From the IMG/VR virus record IMGVR_UViG_3300011115_000716, positions 26,053 to 90,052 of that record: a stretch of 64,000 nucleotides of DNA; one strand, written 5' to 3'. Made by a program: the position numbers and the translations under genes. Shown in pieces: positions 8,600 through 15,814 of the stretch; the stretch's first letter is position 1; every line of letters begins with the position of its first letter. The stretch comes from a virus. The notes beneath the pieces were generated by a model. That model ran no database searches. It was not told the origin of the DNA and saw only the letters and a program-made list of their open reading frames with translations.

Positions 8600-8849
8600 A
8601 GTAACCGCTGGTGGCCTAAAGCACAGAGTTACTAAGAAAAAAGAAGACCGTGGTGCGGGTGATAGAGGCGACATAATTGTTGAACAAACCAGTGAGTCTG
8701 GTAAAAAAGAACGTATGAATCTTACTAGACTTGCAGGAGCTAAAACTGTAAAACAGGGTGTAAAAGCTACTAAGGCTTATCACAAAAAACACCCTGAGAT
8801 TGGTAAAGGTAAGCGTAATGGCCGCAAAACCACCAGCAAAAAAAAGTAA
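8592..8849 (+). CDS. small basic protein
   Basis: I start at ATG 8592, inside the end of the previous gene, because an in-frame upstream ATG at 8541 would encode a frame-shifted shadow of that gene. The protein has 85 residues, is Lys/Arg/Gly-rich, with an acidic patch at residues 15-40. No family recognised. It overlaps the previous gene by 8 bases. Confidence 0.65.
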   Translation: MAKVTAGGLKHRVTKKKEDRGAGDRGDIIVEQTSESGKKERMNLTRLAGAKTVKQGVKATKAYHKKHPEIGKGKRNGRKTTSKKK

Positions 8850-9018
8850 ATCTAAGGTTAATGAAGCTGGCAACTACACCAAGCCCGAGCTTCGTAAGTC
8901 ATTGTTTAAAAAGATTAAAGCCGGTACTAAGGGCGGTGACCCAGGCGAATGGTCTGCCCGTAAGGCACAACTTCTAGCTGCTGAGTATAAGAAGGCTGGC
9001 GGAGGCTACAAGAACTAA
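8818..9018 (+). CDS. conserved small phage protein (GDPGEWSARKAQLLAAEYKKAGGGY type)
   Basis: The 66-residue protein starts at ATG 8818, overlapping the previous gene by 32 bases. It has GNYTKPELRKSLFKKIKAG followed by a PGEWSARKAQ motif and an AGGGY end. This arrangement is common in small phage and algal-virus proteins and is annotated as a domain of unknown function. The basic surface suggests nucleic-acid binding. Confidence 0.75.
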   Translation: MAAKPPAKKSKSKVNEAGNYTKPELRKSLFKKIKAGTKGGDPGEWSARKAQLLAAEYKKAGGGYKN

Positions 9019-9254
9019 TGGCTAAAGCAAAACCTCAACAAGACTTAGACAAGTGGACTAAGGAAAAATGGAGAACCTCAGATGGTAAGCCGTCTAAGGG
9101 TAAAAAGCGCTATCTTCCTTCAGCTGCTTGGAATGACCTGACTCCTGCTGAAAAACGTGCTACAAATAGAGCTAAGGCTAAAGGAAACAAAAAAGGTAAG
9201 CAGTTTGTTGCTCAGCCAAAGAAAATTGCTAGGAAGACAGCGAGACACAGATAA
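9018..9254 (+). CDS. conserved small basic phage protein (DLDKWTKEKWRTSDGKPS type)
   Basis: The protein has 78 residues, with TAATG coupling at both ends. DKWTKEKWRTSDGKPSKG, RYLPSAAWNDLTPAEKRATNRAK and a basic QPKKIARKTARHR end form a pattern I have seen in phages and large DNA viruses, often next to or fused with the type of domain encoded by the gene before. Function unknown. Confidence 0.75.
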   Translation: MAKAKPQQDLDKWTKEKWRTSDGKPSKGKKRYLPSAAWNDLTPAEKRATNRAKAKGNKKGKQFVAQPKKIARKTARHR

Positions 9255-9535
9255 TGGCAGAGACCAAGAAATTTGGCCCATACAAGGGCTCTAAGGCTAA
9301 TGGAGGCCGTCCTATCTATGTCTATAAGACTAAGGGCAAAGACGGTAAATGGCACACTACAAGCAAAAATAAAGCTCGTGCTGAGTATGAAGAGAAAAAC
9401 GGCAAATTACCCCGTAATGTTGACGTAGACCACAAAAATAATAAACATGCTGATGACCGTAAATCTAATCTGCGTCCTTTGAAGCATGGAAAGAACACCG
9501 CTAAAGAAAACAAGCGGAGAGCGGGAAAGAAATAA
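9254..9535 (+). CDS. HNH-type endonuclease-like protein
   Basis: The protein has 93 residues. Residues about 57-90 carry VDVDHKNNKHADDRKSNLRP and then KHGKNTAKEN, the beta-beta-alpha metal arrangement of HNH nucleases: DH, then SNL, then N. It sits as one member of the basic small-gene array, fully coupled to both neighbours, so it seems a resident gene rather than a recent homing insertion. A packaging or head role, as for HNH proteins of other phages, is possible but unproven. Confidence 0.75.
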   Translation: MAETKKFGPYKGSKANGGRPIYVYKTKGKDGKWHTTSKNKARAEYEEKNGKLPRNVDVDHKNNKHADDRKSNLRPLKHGKNTAKENKRRAGKK

Positions 9536-9798
9536 TGGCTAAAAATCCAAAAGAACTACGTAAGGTAGAAAAAACTGGAGCGGCTAGAGTTCGTGCCGCG
9601 GATAAAAACAAAGACCCACGTAAAGTTCCAGGGATGAAAGCTTATAAAGCGGTATCTAATAAGCCTGGTAAAAAGGGATTAAAGTATGACACCGCTCTTA
9701 TGAAGGGTCAAGATAAAGAAATTGCTAAGACATCAAAACGTACAGGGCCCTTCTCTTCTCCTGTAGCTAAAAAGAAAACTGTTCCAGGAAAGAAATAA
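9535..9798 (+). CDS. small lysine-rich protein
   Basis: The 87-residue protein has nearly one in four residues Lys and a C-terminal VAKKKTVPGKK tail. No recognised domain. TAATG junctions link it to both neighbours. Confidence 0.65.
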   Translation: MAKNPKELRKVEKTGAARVRAADKNKDPRKVPGMKAYKAVSNKPGKKGLKYDTALMKGQDKEIAKTSKRTGPFSSPVAKKKTVPGKK

Positions 9799-10373
9799 TG
9801 TCTAGACAACCTAATCAAGCAGATAGAGATTTCTTAAATGTAGTGGGCACTAAGTTAGACACAGCTAAAGGCGATAGGCAACTAACCTCTGGTATGCCTA
9901 ACCCAAACAGGACACCAATTACTCGAAAAGGACTAGCTAAAGTCTATACCCGTTTTGCTGGAGCAAACCATGGAACTGACCTTGCTTTGCAGAAAACTGC
10001 TGAAATGCTTGGTGGAGAAGACAAGATTCATGAGGCTCAGCAAAGGAGTGCTCAAAGCAAAGAAGCTTTAAGAAAAAGCATTGATACTTGGAGAGCTAGT
10101 GGAGGAGACTCTGGTCCAGTATCACGTGTTTTACGTAGAGCTGTTGGACTTCCTGCTTCTAGACTTGAGGCTGCAGCACGAGAAGGTGTGGTTCAAGGAT
10201 ATCAAGGAACTGCCGGATTCATGGAGGATGCTGCCCGTGCGGGCAGTAGTGACGCCGTGATTATAGGAAACCTACGTCCTGAGCAATTTGAAGAGACAGT
10301 AAACAAGCAACGTGGTAGATTTAAACTAGCTAAAGAGCAGGCCATTGGTCCTGACGGTAAAAGGAACAGATAA
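9798..10373 (+). CDS. hypothetical protein
   Basis: The protein has 191 residues and is helical, basic and Ala/Arg-rich, with repeated amphipathic segments (residues about 55-150). It is the longest member of the basic array and the only one with a plausible folded core. No family recognised. It could be an internal head protein; evidence is position only. Confidence 0.65.
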   Translation: MSRQPNQADRDFLNVVGTKLDTAKGDRQLTSGMPNPNRTPITRKGLAKVYTRFAGANHGTDLALQKTAEMLGGEDKIHEAQQRSAQSKEALRKSIDTWRASGGDSGPVSRVLRRAVGLPASRLEAAAREGVVQGYQGTAGFMEDAARAGSSDAVIIGNLRPEQFEETVNKQRGRFKLAKEQAIGPDGKRNR

Positions 10374-10432
10374 TGAACGAATGTAAATGCGGCAACTGCG
10401 GTTGCGGAAAGAAGGAACCAAATGGCAACTAA
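10373..10432 (+). CDS. tiny cysteine-rich peptide
   Basis: The 19-residue peptide has the pattern CKCGNCGCGKK. Its ATG overlaps the upstream stop (TAATG) and its end overlaps the next start by 11 bases. The next protein begins with a similar cluster (KKCGCGKCAACKK). It could be a real metal-binding peptide, or a relic of a duplicated N-terminus. Confidence 0.45.
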   Translation: MNECKCGNCGCGKKEPNGN

Positions 10433-10676
10433 GAAGTGTGGCTGTGGTAAGTGTGCAGCATGTAAGAAGTCTAAGATGGGCAAGAAGATGCCTCCTTGGA
10501 TTGGTTCTAAAGAAGACAAGAAGCAAGATAAGAAGCTTGAAAAGGGTATGACCCCTGCTCAGAAGAAGCGTTTTGAAGCTGCTGACAAGAAGATGGACGC
10601 TAAGAAGCCTTCTAAGAAGGAAGACATCAAGAAGGACAAGGCTCTAGCAGCTCGTATTAAAGGAAAGAAGAAGTAA
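10422..10676 (+). CDS. small basic protein with N-terminal cysteine cluster
   Basis: The protein has 84 residues. Residues 4-14 contain four Cys (KCGCGKCAACKK), likely to bind one metal ion. The remainder is charged, Lys-rich and helical (over 40% Lys in the last 50 residues). No family recognised. Confidence 0.65.
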   Translation: MATKKCGCGKCAACKKSKMGKKMPPWIGSKEDKKQDKKLEKGMTPAQKKRFEAADKKMDAKKPSKKEDIKKDKALAARIKGKKK

Positions 10677-10678
10677 AA

Positions 10679-10852
10679 ATGGCTCGTAAACCTATAAAAG
10701 TAAAAGAAGAAAAAAATCGCCCTATTACTCCAGCGTTACGGGCTAAAGCAGCTAAGGTAGCTGGCCCTATAGCTAAAAAGGGGACAGTGCTACCTAAAAG
10801 CACTGCACAAAGAATTGCTAAGGCAGCTGGTCCGTCTTTTAAGAAAAAGTAA
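10679..10852 (+). CDS. small basic protein, last of the array
   Basis: The 57-residue protein is Lys/Ala-rich with two similar motifs (AKAAKVAGPIAKK at about 22-34 and AKAAGPSFKKK at the end), so it may be an internal duplication. The transcript terminates just downstream. Confidence 0.65.
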   Translation: MARKPIKVKEEKNRPITPALRAKAAKVAGPIAKKGTVLPKSTAQRIAKAAGPSFKKK

Positions 10853-10868
10853 TTCCAACACAAACAAA

Positions 10869-10893
10869 CCCCTTGCATTGCAGGGGGTTTTTT
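10869..10893 (+). terminator. intrinsic terminator after the basic gene array
   Basis: Stem CCCCTTG (10869-10875) with CAGGGGG (10881-10887), one G-U pair, loop CATTG, followed by six T. A clear intrinsic terminator. Confidence 0.9.
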
Positions 10894-10907
10894 GTTATTG
10901 TGGACCC

Positions 10908-11282
10908 ATGAAGAAACCAAAAAAGGTACTACATCGGCTATCTGAATTAGACATAGATTTAATGATGGGTTGGTGTGCTGGCTGTGAGACTTTAGTTAAA
11001 ATCATTAAAGATAAGATATACAACGGTGAGCAGCTGTATCGGTGTAAAAACAGGCATAGGGAGACTACTGATGCCTCTAAAAAACCTTATAAAAAGCATA
11101 AAAAGACTATATGTGAACATCCTGACTGTACAGCCAATATCCTCTATTCCTGCCAGTTAACGGTTGACCATATTGATGGAAACCGCCATAATAACGAGTT
11201 GTCTAATTTGATGACCCTATGCCATAACTGTCATGCTCTTAAATCTTTTCGTAGCAACGACTACTTAAATAAATACGATTAG
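10908..11282 (+). CDS. free-standing HNH endonuclease with zinc ribbon
   Basis: The protein has 124 residues. A first zinc-binding segment (WCAGCETL, later CKNRH) precedes the HNH core: LTVDHIDGNRHNNELSNL, then LCHNCHALK, with DH, N and the second CxxC in the expected order. I start at ATG 10908; an upstream in-frame ATG at 10815 lies inside the previous gene. The gene begins only 14 bases after the terminator T run, has no Shine-Dalgarno sequence, and lies between two hairpins. This is the setting of an inserted homing-type endonuclease gene. Confidence 0.85.
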   Translation: MKKPKKVLHRLSELDIDLMMGWCAGCETLVKIIKDKIYNGEQLYRCKNRHRETTDASKKPYKKHKKTICEHPDCTANILYSCQLTVDHIDGNRHNNELSNLMTLCHNCHALKSFRSNDYLNKYD

Positions 11283-11318
11283 CCTTTAATTTCCCTTAAA
11301 ATTCCCTATCCTTAACTT

Positions 11319-11351
11319 GTAGCTGTTCGTGCGAGCAGTTGCCTACTTTTT
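11319..11351 (+). terminator. possible terminator after the HNH gene
   Basis: GTAGCTGTTC pairs with GAGCAG and, across a 4-base bulge, CTAC; the loop is GTGC and five T follow at 11347-11351. Imperfect but plausible. The rest of 11283-11376 holds no gene. Confidence 0.5.
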
Positions 11352-11382
11352 GTAGAACCTGCGCCTTTATAAGGATATGCGA

Positions 11383-11589
11383 ATGTCTGAAAAGAACTTC
11401 AACCCTTGGTGGAAACACGTAAACGATTATCAGCAATTTGATGAACGTGAAGAGTTTCTCCGTGGAGCGATGGGCTATAGACCTAACAATAAGCAAGATG
11501 CTATGTTAAGCCTCTTACTTGCGGGTTATACAAATCAGAAATTCGATATTCCTAGGTCGATAGGTTCTAAAAATGATAATAGACCCTGA
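11383..11589 (+). CDS. hypothetical small protein at the start of the tail block
   Basis: I prefer ATG 11383 to ATG 11377 because AAGGA at 11371-11375 lies 7 bases from the former and 1 base from the latter. The protein has 68 residues, is acidic and aromatic at the N-terminus (NFNPWWKHVNDYQQFDERE) and overlaps the next gene by 17 bases. It opens the neck and tail gene block. No family recognised. Confidence 0.65.
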   Translation: MSEKNFNPWWKHVNDYQQFDEREEFLRGAMGYRPNNKQDAMLSLLLAGYTNQKFDIPRSIGSKNDNRP

Positions 11590-11878
11590 AGCTTATGATA
11601 ACGCTCTTCGTGACACTGCTGGAAATATGACAGCAGAGTTACGTAAAGATGCTATAGACCACGGCTGGCACCAAGATGTTGTAAATAACATGCGTGTCGA
11701 GTACAGTGACGAAGCAGGGTTTAAAGTTAAAATCCACCCTGATTATCACGACCGTGCGTTTAAGCATGAATACGGTCAACCAGGCACGCAGCCCACTGCC
11801 GTTATTCGCAAGTTTCGTAATAGAGACACCGAATCTGATAAAGATTTTATTAAACACTTAGATAAGCATTCAGGATAA
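11573..11878 (+). CDS. putative neck / tail-completion protein
   Basis: In this 101-residue protein, the middle IHPDYHDRAFKHEYGQPGTQPTAVIRKF resembles the core of small HK97-gp10-like neck proteins, which often carry a YG..G..P stretch in the same place. Its position just before the tail-terminator-like and sheath genes agrees. Assignment is by pattern and position. Confidence 0.55.
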   Translation: MIIDPEAYDNALRDTAGNMTAELRKDAIDHGWHQDVVNNMRVEYSDEAGFKVKIHPDYHDRAFKHEYGQPGTQPTAVIRKFRNRDTESDKDFIKHLDKHSG

Positions 11879-11880
11879 AT

Positions 11881-12546
11881 ATGGCTTTTTTGTTGGGTGA
11901 GGATAAAGCTCTGAGGGAACGCCTTCAGGGCATAGTTGTGCACGACCAAAAAGCTGATGCTACTAGCACTCCTCGTCAAGTTAGTGTTTTCTTTGGCCAG
12001 CCTGACCAAGAAATTAGGTCTCAGGTCTACCCGTATATAACAATAGATTTAATTGATATTAACAGAGATATGGAACGAGAAATGCGTGGTAAAACCGACG
12101 CAGACTACTTAGTTCCAGATAACGTTACTATTAGTTCTGGACAGTCTTTTGAAACAGACTTGCCAATTCCAGTTACTCTTGACTACCAGATTACTGCTTA
12201 TTCACGTAATCCACAGCACGATAGAACTCTTATGGCACAGCTTCTACATTCAAAACTTCCTTTTAGATTTGGCTACCTAGAAATAGTGGAAAAGAGTGTG
12301 ACCGTAGGTCAGACTACTACAAACACTAATACTATGCGTCGCCTAGATGTTCTGGATGTCTCCAAACGCGATATGACTGAATCGGGTAAGAGACTATTCA
12401 TGAATGCTGTAACTGTTCGTGTCTCGAGTGAAATACCTCAAGATACTTACAGAAAACTAATCGGTGTACAACAGGCAGTTATACGCGTTACAACAAAGCC
12501 TGACGTTTCAACTCAAATTACTGAGACTTTTACAAAAACTGTATAA
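11881..12546 (+). CDS. putative tail terminator / sheath-completion protein
   Basis: The protein has 221 residues. It begins LGEDKALRERLQG and has a beta-rich core (VYPYITIDLIDI, then IPVTLDYQITAYSRN), followed by a helix with HDRTLMAQLLHSKLP. This layout fits tail-terminator proteins of contractile tails, which cap the tube and sheath. The gene lies directly upstream of the sheath gene, as is usual. No catalytic motifs. Confidence 0.6.
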   Translation: MAFLLGEDKALRERLQGIVVHDQKADATSTPRQVSVFFGQPDQEIRSQVYPYITIDLIDINRDMEREMRGKTDADYLVPDNVTISSGQSFETDLPIPVTLDYQITAYSRNPQHDRTLMAQLLHSKLPFRFGYLEIVEKSVTVGQTTTNTNTMRRLDVLDVSKRDMTESGKRLFMNAVTVRVSSEIPQDTYRKLIGVQQAVIRVTTKPDVSTQITETFTKTV

Positions 12547-12586
12547 TCTGGAAACCTCCGAAAAACTAACTAACCAAGGAGTCTAA

Positions 12587-14167
12587 ATGACTGTGTATAA
12601 CCACCCTGGAGTTTATATCAATGAACTTCCATTAACGGTAACCACCAACGCATTTGGCTATTCAGCTAATGCCTCCGGTGCTATCGTGGCTCAATTTGCA
12701 AAGGGCCCAACAACAATTACCCGAGTTACTTCTTACTCTCAATTTGAAGATAAATTTGGTAGCATAAATGGTAGCTATCCTGCTACCTACAGCGTAAAGA
12801 TGTTCTTCAACAATGGTGGAACAGACCTTTACGTTCGTCGTGTAGTCGCTTCAGATGCTCCACAAGCAACTGTTGCCTTGTACGATACCGCTGGAACTCC
12901 TGTAAAGATTGCTGATATTCAGGCAAAGTACAAAGGTAATGACGGCGTGTCTCTACGTATTAAGGTAGATAACAAAACTACTATTAATGGAAAAGACTAC
13001 TACGACTTCCATGTATACTTTGACGATGGTGACAGTGACTACATAAGCAGTAGTTTTACTCAGTCTAGAGCATCTCTAAACACTGAAATTGAGCGCTTTA
13101 ACTCAGTTAGCTTTGACCAGCCTGATTCAAGTAGCTACATTAAGACTGTTCTTGCTTTGTCCTCAACTAAGGTTCAAGTTAATGGAGCTGTAACTACTCC
13201 TACTGCTACAATAAACTCTACCTACTTGCCATTGACAGGTACACTAAGCACTGCTGCTCTTGTTAAGGCTGACTATACTGGTGACACTGGAAGCTTAGCA
13301 ACAGTTGCTTCTTACACTGTTCTAAACGAGTACAATGTTGTTGACTGTCCACTTGTATTTTTCCTTCCAGATGTGCCTAAGTTTCTCAGTTCTTCGGATG
13401 CTCAAAGTGTATTTAACGCCACTATTTCATGGGCTGAAGTAAACACAAGCCGTTTTGTAGTGCTAGATACTCCGGCAGAATTGAGTGTTGCAGGTGCTGG
13501 AACTTTTGCTAGTTCTTTGAGCGTATCAAGTCGTGCGGCAGTTTACTACCCACATGTGTACATCAAAGATACTTCAATTAGCGGTAGCCCACTTCGTAAG
13601 ATTGGTCCAGCTGGTGCTGTTGCAGGTTTATATCTGTTTACTGACCGAAAGTCTGGTCCTTACAAGACTCCTGCCGGTATTGGAGCTAAGATTCAAGATG
13701 CACTTGCTATTGAAAAGCTACTTACCAATGATGACCTAGACACTCTAAACAACACTACCTATCCATTGAACGCTATTCGTAACGTTCCTGGTGCTGGAAT
13801 TGTTGTAATGGGTGGACGTACTCTAAAGCAGGATGGAACCGCTAACCGCTACATTGCAATGCGTCGTTCTCTAACCTACATCGAAAAGAGTTTGTCAGAC
13901 CTTACTCAGTTTGCTGTATTTGAAAGCAACAGTGAGATTCTATGGTCTCGCATTACAACTGCTCTAGCTGCGTTCTTAAACACATATCGCAATCAGGGCG
14001 GTCTTCGTGGCGCAACACCAGAAGATGCTTTCTTTGTAAAGTGTGACTCAACTAACAACTCAACTCAATCAATTGCTAACGGAATTGTTAACATTGATGT
14101 TGGTGTTGCTCTTGAGTACCCAGGTGAGTTTGTAATCATCAACCTAAGCCAAATCGTCGGCCAGTAA
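12587..14167 (+). CDS. tail sheath protein
   Basis: In this 526-residue protein, the N-terminal YNHPGVYINELP opening and the FAKGPTTITRVTSYSQFEDKFG segment are signatures of phage tail sheath proteins. The C-terminal third has the conserved TLNNTTYPLNAIRNVPGAGIVVMGGRT and RRSLTYIEKSL blocks that form the tube-facing domain. The start follows AAGGAG. It polymerises around the tube and contracts on infection. Followed by the tube gene, as in all contractile tails. Confidence 0.95.
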   Translation: MTVYNHPGVYINELPLTVTTNAFGYSANASGAIVAQFAKGPTTITRVTSYSQFEDKFGSINGSYPATYSVKMFFNNGGTDLYVRRVVASDAPQATVALYDTAGTPVKIADIQAKYKGNDGVSLRIKVDNKTTINGKDYYDFHVYFDDGDSDYISSSFTQSRASLNTEIERFNSVSFDQPDSSSYIKTVLALSSTKVQVNGAVTTPTATINSTYLPLTGTLSTAALVKADYTGDTGSLATVASYTVLNEYNVVDCPLVFFLPDVPKFLSSSDAQSVFNATISWAEVNTSRFVVLDTPAELSVAGAGTFASSLSVSSRAAVYYPHVYIKDTSISGSPLRKIGPAGAVAGLYLFTDRKSGPYKTPAGIGAKIQDALAIEKLLTNDDLDTLNNTTYPLNAIRNVPGAGIVVMGGRTLKQDGTANRYIAMRRSLTYIEKSLSDLTQFAVFESNSEILWSRITTALAAFLNTYRNQGGLRGATPEDAFFVKCDSTNNSTQSIANGIVNIDVGVALEYPGEFVIINLSQIVGQ

Positions 14168-14186
14168 TCTAAGGAGAAAATAAACC

Positions 14187-14816
14187 ATGGCTACAGTAAT
14201 CAATAACCGTTCCACACTTGAGACAGACCCAATCAGAAACTTTAGGTTTCTGGTTACCTTCAAGCCGCTAAACTCTGGTGACGCTACCTGGCTTCCAGGT
14301 GGAGCAAACAAAGTCACCGTTGGATTCACCTCGGTTTCGGGATTGGCAGTAACTACTGACTCAATTCCTTACCGTGAAGGCGGGTACAACACCACTGTCC
14401 ACCAGATTCCTGGTCAGACAACTTTTGCACCTATCTCACTACAGCGTGGTGTCGTTCTCGGCACTAAGCAGCACTGGGACTGGATGCGTCAGTTGTTTGC
14501 AACAGTACAGGGGGGAACCAACCGTTCAAACCAAGCAACTAACTTCCGTTGTGATGTTGAGATTGCAGTGCTATCACACCCAATTGCAGGTTCAGGTGGA
14601 GCTAACACCGAACTAACAGGGGTTAACTACACTGACCACGTCTCAATGCGTTTTCAGGTTTACAATGCATGGCCAACCAACGTTGCATACTCTGACCTAA
14701 ACGCGGGTGACAACGCTATCTTTGTAGAGCAGATGACTCTAGTTCACGAAGGTTTCGATGTTAACTGGGCAACAGACCTAACAGCTAATGGTTCAGCAAA
14801 GCAATTTGCTAACTAA
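14187..14816 (+). CDS. tail tube protein
   Basis: The protein has 209 residues of the T4 gp19-like tube family: DPIRNFRFLVTF near the start, GFTSVSGLAVTTDSIPYREGG, then LQRGVVLGTKQHWDWMRQL and the C-terminal MRFQVYNAWPTNVAYSDLNAGDNAIFVEQMTLVHEGF. These match the strand order of the family. It forms the inner tube under the sheath. SD AAGGAG lies before the ATG. Confidence 0.95.
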   Translation: MATVINNRSTLETDPIRNFRFLVTFKPLNSGDATWLPGGANKVTVGFTSVSGLAVTTDSIPYREGGYNTTVHQIPGQTTFAPISLQRGVVLGTKQHWDWMRQLFATVQGGTNRSNQATNFRCDVEIAVLSHPIAGSGGANTELTGVNYTDHVSMRFQVYNAWPTNVAYSDLNAGDNAIFVEQMTLVHEGFDVNWATDLTANGSAKQFAN

Positions 14817-14843
14817 TTAAAAACTAAAACAGGAGAATAAATC

Positions 14844-15656
14844 GTGAACGAAAAAGTAACAGCCAACAACCCGGATTTGCTAAATCAACTCGCAAACCAG
14901 GCAATGTCGGAAGGTAAACAACAAGAAGTAGCCTTTTCGGAGATTACCTACCCTTCAGAGACTTTGGTGCTCCTTCCTGGCGGCTATATAAATGCCGCTA
15001 GGGAGGTCACCAAGACTGCTGAAGTTAGAGAACTAACTGGTAAAGATGAAGAATATATGGGTAAAGCACCTACTCTAGCTAAAGCTTTTAATGGGCTTTT
15101 GGAAAGAGCTGTGGTATCTATTGGTGATGAGCCAATAACTGCAGATATAGTAGACCAACTACTTGTTGGTGACCGCGATGCTTTGCTTTTAGGAATATAC
15201 AAAGTAACTTTTGGAACAACTGCAGAACTTCAGGGTTTTTGCAATGGCTGTTCTGAATATAAAGATGTAGAAATTGATGTGGATGAAGATATTAAAATAT
15301 CTACTTTAAAAAATCCAATTGATGACCGCATCTTTACTGTCCAGGGTAAAAAGCACAAATATCTTGTTACCCTACCCACTGGTACAACTCAGAAAACTCT
15401 GTTAAATAATTCAGATAAAACAATCCCAGAACTAACCACCCTGCTTCTAGAGCAGACAGTCTTAGAAATTGATGACAACCCAGTCATTAGTAAACTTCAA
15501 GCTCAAAATATTGGTTTGGCTGACCGCCGCAAGATTGGTGAGGAACTTGCAAAGCGTGCTCCTGGACCAAAGTTTAGCAATATTGAAGTAGACTGCCCTG
15601 ATTGTGAAGGAAAGGTAGTGGTCCCAATCAGTATTGGGGCTTTATTTCGCTTCTAA
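14844..15656 (+). CDS. tail assembly chaperone / T4-baseplate-like protein (frame-0 product)
   Basis: The 270-residue protein starts at GTG 14844 behind AGGAGAATAAATC. It lies between tube and tape measure, where tail assembly chaperones sit. A FCNGCSEYK pair and a C-terminal DCPDCEGK pair suggest a bound zinc, as in T4-type baseplate/hub proteins of this position. A second frame stays open across the stop to 15813 with no early start codon, so a longer product of about 322 residues is probably made by +1 frameshifting at UUU-C (15645-15648). Confidence 0.75.
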   Translation: MNEKVTANNPDLLNQLANQAMSEGKQQEVAFSEITYPSETLVLLPGGYINAAREVTKTAEVRELTGKDEEYMGKAPTLAKAFNGLLERAVVSIGDEPITADIVDQLLVGDRDALLLGIYKVTFGTTAELQGFCNGCSEYKDVEIDVDEDIKISTLKNPIDDRIFTVQGKKHKYLVTLPTGTTQKTLLNNSDKTIPELTTLLLEQTVLEIDDNPVISKLQAQNIGLADRRKIGEELAKRAPGPKFSNIEVDCPDCEGKVVVPISIGALFRF

Positions 15657-15813
15657 AGTTGCTAATTACAGGACGCTATTAGAGGAATGGGCCTTGATTT
15701 CAATTTCATTTACTGGATGGACTTTAAATGAAATTAAAGAGATAAGCCCAAGAGAAAGAACTAACTGGTTAGAGATGGCTAACTTTTTTGGAAAAGTAAA
15801 CAGAAAGCTATAG
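15619..15813 (+). CDS. frameshift extension of the tail assembly chaperone
   Basis: This frame, +1 relative to the gene at 14844, is open from 15619 to TAG 15811-15813. It has no ATG or GTG until ATG 15775 (a weak TTG lies at 15634), yet reads as a convincing protein: NYRTLLEEWALISISFTGW, then LNEIKEISPRERTNW. tRNA-Phe on UUU (15645-15647) can slip one base to UUC with full pairing, adding 54 residues from GCT 15649. Chaperones of long-tailed phages commonly use such frameshifts, though usually -1. The listed coordinates are the open frame, not a free-standing gene. Confidence 0.7.
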   Translation, partial: WSQSVLGLYFASKVANYRTLLEEWALISISFTGWTLNEIKEISPRERTNWLEMANFFGKVNRKL

Positions 15814-15814
15814 T

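Noticed and set aside
10815-10907. Longer N-terminus for the HNH gene
   Set aside because: It would overlap the previous gene and read through the terminator; the added residues do not look like protein.
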